Source of the DNA: an uncultured Prevotellaceae bacterium
Lineage (GTDB): Bacteria > Bacteroidota > Bacteroidia > Bacteroidales > Bacteroidaceae
NCBI GenBank assembly: GCA_902771155.1
Contig: CACXVS010000059.1
Coordinates: 1-12,671 of the forward strand
Direction of reading: 5' to 3'
Length of the DNA stretch: 12,671 bases
This document shows, one piece after another, positions 6,780 through 12,671 of the stretch (its first letter is position 1; each line of letters opens with the position of its first letter). The notes beneath the pieces were generated by a model. That model made no database searches. It had not been told where the DNA came from and saw only the letters and a program-made list of their open reading frames with translations. The translations under genes and the position numbers were made by a program.

Positions 6780-8504
6780 TTACATTGGGAAGACCTTCTT
6801 TCCTTCGAAATACGTGGCAGCGGGCTTTGCCTCATGAATCTCTGTCACTGGGCAGGTCAGCACGTCCTTGGTGACCAACAGGAAGTCGGCATACTTGCCC
6901 TCCTTGATGCTGCCTCGCTCGTTCTCCAAGAACATCTGTCTGGCCACGTTGATAGTCAGGGCGGTGAGCGCCTGCTCGCGGGTGAGGCATTCTTCCGTCC
7001 ACCAGGGTTTGGCCTGCTCGGGATAATAAACACCCGTGACTACAATCTCCATGATGCCGAAAGGATCGTCAGGAGCACCGCAAAGCGCGGGGAAGTCGGA
7101 GTGCGAGGACAGATTGACGCCGTGGTCGAAGAAGGACTTCATCGGATAGCCTTTGTCCTTCATGCCCTCAGGAAGTATTTGAGACAGTTCCTCTCGCAAC
7201 ACGCTGTCACAGTGATGCCACAACATACCTGAGGTGACATAGATGTTATTGTCGGCCAAACGTTGGTAGTCAGGCTCACTGACACCATACACATGCACCA
7301 ACGTATTGCGCAACTCTTTCTTTCCGCCTTTGACATAGGCATTGACTATACGTGTGACCCCTTTGTTACCCATTACGTGCACGTGCATGGTAATACCCTT
7401 TTCATTAGCCTTGCGTGTGATTTCCGTCAGTTCCTCTTCCGACCAGTTAGGAATGCCCTGATGACCATCAGGATAGACTGGGTCTATAAATCCGGTGCCA
7501 CTCTCCACCGTGCCGTCCATAAACATCTTGAGCCAGTTGGTTCTGATGTGTGCAGACTCATATTTCTTGGTGGCGCTGGCTTTCTCCAACGTCTTGTCCA
7601 CATCCATCCAGCTGTCCAGTTCCCAAGCCGTACCCAGTACGAAGTGCATGTCGCCGGCCTGGTCCATCTGCTGGGCGGCCTTGTAGAAGTTGTCGTTGAA
7701 GAAATAAGAGGAGTATCCGTCCTGATACATCGTATAGCCCTCTGACAACAGCTGTTCCTGGATGCCAGCCATGTTGGCCTTGGCGACATCAACGGAGAAG
7801 AGGTATTCATTATCGAGGAAAGAACGCACATAGGTACCGGCCTGTTCCTTCACATAGCCCGTGGGCACACCGTCGGCATCGAGCACAATCTCGCCACCGC
7901 GCACTTCCGTCTTGCCAGCCGTGCCTTCCTCTTTGATGAGACCGGCCTTCTTGAGCAGGATGGTGTTGGCCAGACCTTTATGACCTTCCTCGTCGGCGAA
8001 ATAGATGGGAATGTCGCTACAGACCTCATCCAACATCTTGCGGTAACACAAGTCCTTGGGAAACTTCATCATGTCCCATCCGCTTCCAAATACGACATTA
8101 GCCCCATTGTCCCTGGCTTTCTTGACCGCGGCAGGAATGATTTCCTTGATGAACTTATCCACACCGTCTGCCCTGTCCATAACCGTTCCTACAGCCTGGA
8201 TAGCATAGCCCAGCGCATAGTGGGCGTGACCGTTACCGCATCCAGGCATCACCAGACCCTTTCCGCTATAGTCCACCACCTCGGTCTTACCCTCTTCCAC
8301 AAAGGCTTCGGCACCTGCCTTATCACCAACATAGATGTACTTGCCGTCCTTCACGGCAAAGGCCTCAACAATCTGGTTACCCTCGGCGGTATAGATCTTT
8401 CCATAGACCACAAGATCGGCACTGGGCTTACTGTTACAACTGGTCATCATCCCCATTCCAAAGATGACAGTCAGCACTGCGATAATCGACAACATCTTTT
8501 TCAT
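6780..8504 (-). CDS. Lipoprotein amidohydrolase, YtcJ/Amidohydro_3 type (downstream copy)
   Basis: A 574-aa lipoprotein with a signal peptide and lipobox MTSC (Cys23) followed by NSKPS. The mature part is a metal-dependent amidohydrolase of the YtcJ-like group. The beta-sandwich opening LVVYGKIYTAEG (31-42) leads to the metal motif HAH (93-95) in PGCGNGHAHY. A possible metal-bridging Lys326 lies in WLKMFMDGTV. His376 in HVHVMGNKGV, His404 in LVHV and Asp470 in SHSDFP complete the metal/catalytic set. The C-terminus returns to the sandwich (GKYADFLLV). These enzymes cleave C-N or related bonds; the substrate is not predictable. It is a close tandem paralogue of the next upstream gene, about two-thirds identical by eye. 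Lipid anchoring places the catalysis outside the cytoplasm. It starts 27 bp after its paralogue's stop. Confidence 0.9.
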   Translation of the reverse strand: MKKMLSIIAVLTVIFGMGMMTSCNSKPSADLVVYGKIYTAEGNQIVEAFAVKDGKYIYVGDKAGAEAFVEEGKTEVVDYSGKGLVMPGCGNGHAHYALGYAIQAVGTVMDRADGVDKFIKEIIPAAVKKARDNGANVVFGSGWDMMKFPKDLCYRKMLDEVCSDIPIYFADEEGHKGLANTILLKKAGLIKEEGTAGKTEVRGGEIVLDADGVPTGYVKEQAGTYVRSFLDNEYLFSVDVAKANMAGIQEQLLSEGYTMYQDGYSSYFFNDNFYKAAQQMDQAGDMHFVLGTAWELDSWMDVDKTLEKASATKKYESAHIRTNWLKMFMDGTVESGTGFIDPVYPDGHQGIPNWSEEELTEITRKANEKGITMHVHVMGNKGVTRIVNAYVKGGKKELRNTLVHVYGVSEPDYQRLADNNIYVTSGMLWHHCDSVLREELSQILPEGMKDKGYPMKSFFDHGVNLSSHSDFPALCGAPDDPFGIMEIVVTGVYYPEQAKPWWTEECLTREQALTALTINVARQMFLENERGSIKEGKYADFLLVTKDVLTCPVTEIHEAKPAATYFEGKKVFPM

Positions 8505-8531
8505 AATGTATTGCTTATATATTATGTTTCT

Positions 8532-10289
8532 TTATTCCTTATTTTCAAACACCTTCTTTCCCTCGAAATAGGTGGCGGCTGGCTTCGCCTCGTGGATCTC
8601 CGTTGCAGGGCAGGTCAGCACATCCTTGTTGACAAGTAAAAAGTCGGCATACTTGCCTTCTTTGACGCTGCCACGCTCGTTCTCAATGAACATCTGTTTG
8701 GCCACGTTGATGGTCAGGGCGGTGAGGGCCTGCTCACGGGTCAGCAGCTCTTCCGGCCACCAGGGCTTCGCCTGTTCAGGGTAATAGACACCTGTCACTG
8801 CCACCTCCATAATGCCGAACGGGTCGTCAGGACTGCCACTCAGGGCAGGGAAGTCGGAGTGTGACGACATGTTGATGCCGTGATCGAAGTATGATTTCAT
8901 GGGATAGCTCTTCGTTTCCATGCCTTTAGGAACATAGCCAGCCTTCAGCAACTCCTGCTTGTCATTGGAGAAATGGTGCCACAACATACCTTCGGTGACG
9001 TAGATGTTATGGTCGGCCATACGCTTGTAATCCTCCGGATAGACACCATGCACGTGCACAAGTGTGTTACGCATCTCGTCCTTACCGCCATTGATGTAGG
9101 CACTGACGATGCGGTTGACGCCCTTATTACCCATGACGTGCGTGTGTACGGTCACGCCCTTTTCGTTAGCTTTGCGCGTAATGTCGGTCAGTTCCTCTTC
9201 CGACCACAGCACAACGCCCTGATGACCGTCGGGATAGAGTGGCTCCACAAAACCGGTGCCGGGTTCTACCGTGCCGTCCACAAAAATCTTGAGCCAGTTG
9301 GGCTTCACGCGTGTGGAAGCGTATTCCTTTGCGTCACCGGCTTTGGTCAGCACTTTATCCGTATCCATCCAGCTGTCCAGCTCGGTGGTCAGACCCAGGA
9401 CAATATGCAGGTCACCGGCCTGGTCTATCTGCTGAGCAGCCTTGAAGATATTTTCATTAAAGAAGTAGGTGGAGTAACCGTCAATATACATCGTATAGCC
9501 CTCTGACAGCAGATGCTCCTGCACGCTCTTCATCGTGGCCTTCGCTATGTCAATGGAAAAGAGGCTTTCGTTGTCCAAGAAGGAACGTGTATAAGTGCCT
9601 GCCTGCTCCGACAGGAAACCATTTGGCGTACCGTCGGCTGCAATCCCTATCTCGCCGCCGCGTATCTCTTTCTTCAGCACGGTGCCGTCCTCCTTCATAA
9701 TGCCGGCCTTAACAAGCATGATGCTGTTGACCAGTCCCTTATGACCCTCCTCGTCTGCAATGTAAATAGGAATATCACTGCAGATGGCATCCAAATCCTG
9801 GCGGGTAGGCATCTTGTCCTTGAAGGTAAACAGATTCCACCCCTGTCCGAAAATAGCCTTAGCCCCAGAGTCCTTTGCCTTCTTGACTGCAGCGGGCACT
9901 ATTTCCTTCAGAAACTTCTCGGGGCTGTCTTCATAGCCAATGATTGTTCCTACCGTCTGGATGGCATAGCCAAGCGTATAGTGGGCGTGACCGTTGCCGC
10001 AGCCAGGCGTCACAATTCCCTTGCCGGTGTGGTCTATCACCTCGGTCTTGCCCTCTTTCACAAAGGCTTCGGCCCCCGCCTTGTCACCAACATAGATGTA
10101 CTTGCCGTCCTTCACAGCAAAGGCTTCTACCACTTTGTTGCTGTCGGCGGTGAAGATCTTACCATAGACCACGAGGTCGGCAGTAGGTTTGCTGTTACAA
10201 CCGGTGAGCATGCCCAATCCGGCAGTCATACAGATGGCTGCGATGAACGACAGCATCTTCTTAACACTCATACGAATTGTCTGTTTCAT
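8532..10289 (-). CDS. Lipoprotein amidohydrolase, YtcJ/Amidohydro_3 type (upstream copy)
   Basis: 585 aa from the ATG at 10289. The same frame stays open to an ATG at 10373, but that start lies upstream of the TATCTTTG promoter box and would bury the signal peptide; 10289 gives MKQTIRMSVKKM followed by a hydrophobic stretch and lipobox LTGC (Cys31). The ATG at 10271 (MSVKK) is a further option. Active-site features match its neighbour: HAH (101-103), Lys334 in WLKIFVDGTV, His384 in HTHVMGNKGV, His412 in LVHVHGV and Asp479 in SHSDFP. It aligns with the downstream copy with one internal single-residue length difference and a slightly longer C-terminus (ENKE). The pair therefore arose by tandem duplication. 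It is the first gene of the hydrolase/efflux operon, with an A-rich leader of about 25 nt. Confidence 0.9.
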   Translation of the reverse strand: MKQTIRMSVKKMLSFIAAICMTAGLGMLTGCNSKPTADLVVYGKIFTADSNKVVEAFAVKDGKYIYVGDKAGAEAFVKEGKTEVIDHTGKGIVTPGCGNGHAHYTLGYAIQTVGTIIGYEDSPEKFLKEIVPAAVKKAKDSGAKAIFGQGWNLFTFKDKMPTRQDLDAICSDIPIYIADEEGHKGLVNSIMLVKAGIMKEDGTVLKKEIRGGEIGIAADGTPNGFLSEQAGTYTRSFLDNESLFSIDIAKATMKSVQEHLLSEGYTMYIDGYSTYFFNENIFKAAQQIDQAGDLHIVLGLTTELDSWMDTDKVLTKAGDAKEYASTRVKPNWLKIFVDGTVEPGTGFVEPLYPDGHQGVVLWSEEELTDITRKANEKGVTVHTHVMGNKGVNRIVSAYINGGKDEMRNTLVHVHGVYPEDYKRMADHNIYVTEGMLWHHFSNDKQELLKAGYVPKGMETKSYPMKSYFDHGINMSSHSDFPALSGSPDDPFGIMEVAVTGVYYPEQAKPWWPEELLTREQALTALTINVAKQMFIENERGSVKEGKYADFLLVNKDVLTCPATEIHEAKPAATYFEGKKVFENKE

Positions 10290-10319
10290 TTTCTTTTGTT
10301 TTTTTGGTTTTAGGTTTTG

Positions 10320-10327
10320 CAAAGATA
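10320..10327 (-). promoter_or_regulatory. Promoter -7 box of the amidohydrolase operon
   Basis: On the minus strand this reads TATCTTTG, the same octamer used by the PCMD operon promoter. Transcription would start near 10313 and leave an A-rich leader before the ATG at 10289. The -33 element is poor: the nearest clear TTTG (10354-10357) is 26 bp away instead of 19-21. A weak -33 box fits a promoter that needs an activator. Confidence 0.65.
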
Positions 10328-10376
10328 AGCAAATTCTCCCATATAACTTTGCCCAAAAGACCTGACAGATCAAGTT

Positions 10377-10412
10377 TTGCTGATTTTGAAGTAATTATTG
10401 CAGATTTTGAAG
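10377..10412 (-). promoter_or_regulatory. Candidate AraC-type operator: 15-bp direct repeats, 21-bp period
   Basis: On the plus strand TTGCTGATTTTGAAG (10377-10391) and TTGCAGATTTTGAAG (10398-10412) match at 14 of 15 positions and lie exactly 21 bp, two helical turns, apart. Direct half-sites at this period are the usual target of AraC-family dimers. They lie about 64-99 bp upstream of the inferred operon start site, and the distal copy overlaps the last codons of the AraC-family gene itself. Binding by that regulator is inferred. Confidence 0.55.
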
Positions 10413-11510
10413 CCGCGCCCATATAGTTACGGTCTGTCCCATGCGCTGTTTGAAGGCAAGACGGAAGGTGCTGTAACTGCGGTAGCCGCTTTTGTTTGCT
10501 AATTCCTGGATAGTGAAAGAGCGGTGGTTAGCAACTGCATCATGATAGATACTGACGAAATGATTGACGCGAAGATCATTTATATAAGTATTGTAATTCA
10601 TGCTCTTGCTGGAGAAATACTGGCTAAGATAGAAATGGTTAGTACCAATGGCCTTGGCAAGTTGGGAAAGAGTCAGGTCGTGCTGCAGGTAGAGTCTTGT
10701 GTTGATGCAATTCTGCTGTAGCAATTGCCCGATATTGTCGGTAAGCTCATTTGAGCCTATATCGCCTTCGCACTTGTCAGGAATGTCCAAATCAGCAGGA
10801 AGGTCCTGCGACTGAGAGACACTCAGGTCACTTAACGTTTCTACTCGCCAAACGAGAAAGCAGGTCAGTATGATGTCAATTACCTGCATAGCGTATTTGT
10901 ATAACTGACCATGGATTTCAAACACGTAGATGCTGAATCCTAACAAGATCGTGGCCAACACCACCAGACTCTGCCACACCTCCTTGTGCTCCAGATCGGC
11001 ATAGTTGTCGCGCAGCCAGCATCCGTATTGTCTCGTTGCGCGTACCATATAGATAATTATGCTGATAATCAGCAACAGATAATAGGCATATAACACTGGT
11101 AAAATGGCATCGCTACGGGTAGCGATGCACACCATCATTCCTGCAGCGAGTGGTGCCATCATCACGCCTATGGGCCAATGTGGTCGCCTGCGGTCTTGCA
11201 GCATGGTGAACAATACGGCTATAGCCAAAGGAAAAACCGTCAGGATGTCTAATAATGTGCATACAAGATAGAGCATCATGATATCCTCGCTGGCGGTAAG
11301 ATAAATGAGAGGCATATACCATAAGTGGCTGAGTGTAGAAGCACCCAGGAACCCCGCCGTCCATCGCCGCAAACGTACAGACGACGTAACATCAGGGGCA
11401 ATGGCATTACTCCGACGAAACAGCAGATAGCAGCATGCGATCAAAGCCAGCATGGCCACTGATGCATAAAACATGAGAAATAAAGTATCTTCCCTGATCT
11501 GATTGTACAT
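10395..11510 (-). CDS. Membrane-bound AraC-family transcriptional regulator
   Basis: 371 aa from the ATG at 11510. A GTG at 11534, directly after the preceding stop codon, would add eight residues; the ATG is preferred because the protein then opens with MYNQIRED before the first helix. The N-terminal 220 residues hold about seven hydrophobic helices (starts near residues 10, 50, 77, 113, 136, 180 and 204), with charged loops and no resemblance to a known sensor domain. A polar linker (about 225-260) leads to a C-terminal AraC double helix-turn-helix of about 100 residues, with first helix LTLSQLAKAIGTNHFYLSQYF and second IQELANKSGYRSYSTFRLAFK. It probably senses a signal in the membrane and controls the adjacent hydrolase operon. 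It follows the AlkZ-related gene by 24 bp and is likely co-transcribed with it. The family call rests on the HTH region. Confidence 0.85.
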   Translation of the reverse strand: MYNQIREDTLFLMFYASVAMLALIACCYLLFRRSNAIAPDVTSSVRLRRWTAGFLGASTLSHLWYMPLIYLTASEDIMMLYLVCTLLDILTVFPLAIAVLFTMLQDRRRPHWPIGVMMAPLAAGMMVCIATRSDAILPVLYAYYLLLIISIIIYMVRATRQYGCWLRDNYADLEHKEVWQSLVVLATILLGFSIYVFEIHGQLYKYAMQVIDIILTCFLVWRVETLSDLSVSQSQDLPADLDIPDKCEGDIGSNELTDNIGQLLQQNCINTRLYLQHDLTLSQLAKAIGTNHFYLSQYFSSKSMNYNTYINDLRVNHFVSIYHDAVANHRSFTIQELANKSGYRSYSTFRLAFKQRMGQTVTIWARLQNLQ

Positions 11511-11534
11511 GATTGATAAGTCTTTAACATCCAC

Positions 11535-12200
11535 TTAGATGAGTTTTCGTATTTGGCGCTCTGTTGCTTCAGGCAGAAGTTGACGCAGGTGATCGAAGAT
11601 GCGCTGATACGACTCCTCAGGCGTTCGTACACATTGGCAGGCATCGCGCCCATAAAGTGCCTCGGGCGTGGTGAGTAGCGACCAACCCCAGCCATACTCC
11701 CGTCCATGCTTGTCTGTGGGATACACGAAATCCTCTGTTACGATACGAGCAGCCATCTGCAGACGCGTGATGTAGCCATCGAACTTGCCTCTCATGTTGG
11801 GGCCCGTAAAACCGCACGCAGCCCTCAATTCACGCGTGATCAGACTGCCATTCTCAGCCAGCGTCATCAGGATCGTCTCTTCAATCGAGCCCTCCGCAGG
11901 TTGAGGGAACTTACTCCGACGCCAGTTGCACAAGTCTGGCCACCATGCACGACTGACGAACCCCGCCTTGCCCGCAAAGAACTTGCCATAGACACAGCCA
12001 CCCTCCTGCACAATCGGTCCCTTCCACTTCCACAGCGGCCAGTCCCAGCCACCATCAGGGAAGACCACATAACGGCAGTCATCATCCACCAGATCCTCAG
12101 CCGAATAGCCCCTGACACCACTATCGAGCAAAGGAAGGAACCCCACCTGCTGAATTAGTGCCATCAGTTCCGGACAAGAATGTATCTCCATCTGTTTCAT
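11535..12200 (-). CDS. AlkZ-related winged-helix protein
   Basis: A 221-aa soluble protein. It matches by recollection a Bacteroidales group annotated 'AlkZ-related', with a conserved aromatic core: WKWKGPIV (57-64), CVYGKFFAGKAGFVSR (69-84), a tryptophan-rich WWPDLCNWRR (86-95), ITRLQMAARIV (144-154), REYGWGW (167-173) and a C-terminal HLRQLLPEATERQIRKLI. The middle part (about 105-155) reads as a winged-helix DNA-binding unit. AlkZ/YcaQ proteins are glycosylases that unhook interstrand crosslinks, but this protein is about half their length and I do not see the catalytic QxQ, so a repair activity is not claimed. It has its own promoter box and is followed closely by the AraC-family gene. 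Confidence 0.75.
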   Translation of the reverse strand: MKQMEIHSCPELMALIQQVGFLPLLDSGVRGYSAEDLVDDDCRYVVFPDGGWDWPLWKWKGPIVQEGGCVYGKFFAGKAGFVSRAWWPDLCNWRRSKFPQPAEGSIEETILMTLAENGSLITRELRAACGFTGPNMRGKFDGYITRLQMAARIVTEDFVYPTDKHGREYGWGWSLLTTPEALYGRDACQCVRTPEESYQRIFDHLRQLLPEATERQIRKLI

Positions 12201-12225
12201 CCTTAAAAAACTGAATATGATGATG

Positions 12226-12233
12226 CAAAATTA
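12226..12233 (-). promoter_or_regulatory. Promoter -7 box for the AlkZ-related/AraC pair
   Basis: The minus strand reads TAATTTTG, fitting TAnnTTTG, and would start transcription near 12219, about 19 nt before the ATG at 12200. A possible -33 TTTG lies at 12257-12260, but at 23 bp the spacer is slightly long. It sits in a 126-bp AT-rich region shared with the divergent GH3 promoter. Confidence 0.6.
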
Positions 12234-12297
12234 GGCATTATTTCCCAAATAAAAAGCAAAAAAAAGCAATTTCAACGATTAATTCAAATAAAAACCG

Positions 12298-12305
12298 TAA
12301 ATTTG
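12298..12305 (+). promoter_or_regulatory. Promoter -7 box for the GH3 lipoprotein gene
   Basis: TAAATTTG fits TAnnTTTG and lies 21 bp before the ATG at 12327, giving a leader of about 15 nt. No convincing -33 box is present at the usual distance, only an A/T-rich stretch with TTTC (12270-12273). Confidence 0.6.
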
Positions 12306-12326
12306 CACAATTTAAAATTAACTGAT

Positions 12327-12671
12327 ATGAAAATAAGATTCTTATGGATGCTTACCGCCATCCTGACTTGCGGCCTGACAATCACCTCCTGCTCGAACAA
12401 TGACACGCCAAGTTCACCAACGGATGAGGTGGAAGCGCAACTTGCAAAGATGACGCTGCGCGAGAAAGTGGGACAGATGTTCTTCGTACGCATGGAAACA
12501 CTTGATACCACCATTCACTGGAATGCCTATTCCGACCTTCAGGACAATCCTATCCTTGAGGTGAACAAGACCATGCGCGATGTGAACGCAAACTATCCCA
12601 TCGGCGGACTTATCCTCTATGCTTGGAATATCGACGACGAGGCACAGCTGGCGAAGTTAATCCCTCAGATA
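12327..12671 (+). CDS. Glycoside hydrolase family 3 lipoprotein, N-terminal part
   Basis: Partial: 115 codons run to the window edge without a stop. The signal peptide MKIRFLWMLTAILTCG... ends in lipobox ITSC (Cys22), followed by a short Asn/Ser/Thr/Pro linker. The segment LAKMTLREKVGQMFFVR (about 39-55) and the later YPIGGLILYAWNI are typical of the start of the GH3 TIM-barrel domain as found in NagZ-type beta-N-acetylhexosaminidases, which cut beta-N-acetylglucosamine from peptidoglycan fragments or glycans. The Asp nucleophile and the KH(S)DxxH signature would lie beyond the window, so the specificity cannot be confirmed. Lipid anchoring suggests action outside the cytoplasm. Transcribed divergently from the AlkZ-related gene. 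Confidence 0.85.
   Translation, partial: MKIRFLWMLTAILTCGLTITSCSNNDTPSSPTDEVEAQLAKMTLREKVGQMFFVRMETLDTTIHWNAYSDLQDNPILEVNKTMRDVNANYPIGGLILYAWNIDDEAQLAKLIPQI

Noticed and set aside
9513..10313. Long open frame on the plus strand (266 codons) antisense to the upstream amidohydrolase; a similar one of 177 codons at 8973-9506
   Set aside because: The products are low-complexity His/Val/Leu-rich mirrors of a conserved gene, with no motif, no promoter and no family resemblance. The minus strand encodes a clear enzyme.
10290..10373. In-frame N-terminal extension of the upstream amidohydrolase starting at ATG 10373
   Set aside because: It lies upstream of and across the TATCTTTG promoter box and would place 28 non-signal residues (rich in Lys near the end) before a good lipoprotein signal peptide.

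Overview
The window looks like chromosomal DNA from a Bacteroidales bacterium, most likely a Prevotella-type gut or rumen member. The reasons are: promoter elements of the Bacteroidetes TAnnTTTG type ahead of several genes, A-rich leaders without Shine-Dalgarno sequences, several lipoproteins with Bacteroidetes-style signal peptides, a PCMD-domain lipoprotein next to a PorT-like barrel, a 'AlkZ-related' protein of the kind seen in Bacteroidales, and a tRNA-Asn gene with no encoded CCA. The genus is an inference from gene content, not from a marker gene. No insertion sequence, phage gene, CRISPR array or rRNA is visible.

Left part, plus strand (1-3709): a tRNA-Asn gene ends in a strong hairpin terminator. 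After it comes an unusual set of three 22-bp palindromic tandem units. A TTTG/TATCTTTG promoter then drives a compact four-gene run: a PCMD-domain surface lipoprotein, an outer-membrane beta-barrel protein, a D-2-hydroxyacid (glycerate/hydroxypyruvate type) dehydrogenase and a low-molecular-weight protein tyrosine phosphatase. The gaps are 36, 6 and 2 bp. The phosphatase gene overlaps the end of the convergent MATE gene by 11 bp.

Middle part, minus strand (10327 down to 3699): a likely operon transcribed from a promoter near 10320 holds two tandemly duplicated lipoprotein amidohydrolases (YtcJ/Amidohydro_3 type), a secreted type-B carboxylesterase and a MATE efflux transporter, with gaps of 27, 20 and 15 bp. 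The carboxylesterase carries a one-base frameshift close to its C-terminus; the lost tail is still readable in another frame. The genes suggest that an amide- or ester-bearing compound is hydrolysed outside the cytoplasm while the MATE pump exports the compound or its products. This role is inferred; the substrate is unknown.

Right part: directly upstream of that operon, on the same strand, lie an 'AlkZ-related' winged-helix protein (11535-12200) and a membrane-embedded AraC-family regulator. Two near-identical 15-bp direct repeats, exactly 21 bp apart, span the end of the regulator gene and sit 60-100 bp upstream of the hydrolase-operon start site. They are a strong candidate operator for that regulator. 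Divergent from the AlkZ-related gene, a glycoside hydrolase family 3 lipoprotein begins at 12327 and runs off the window.
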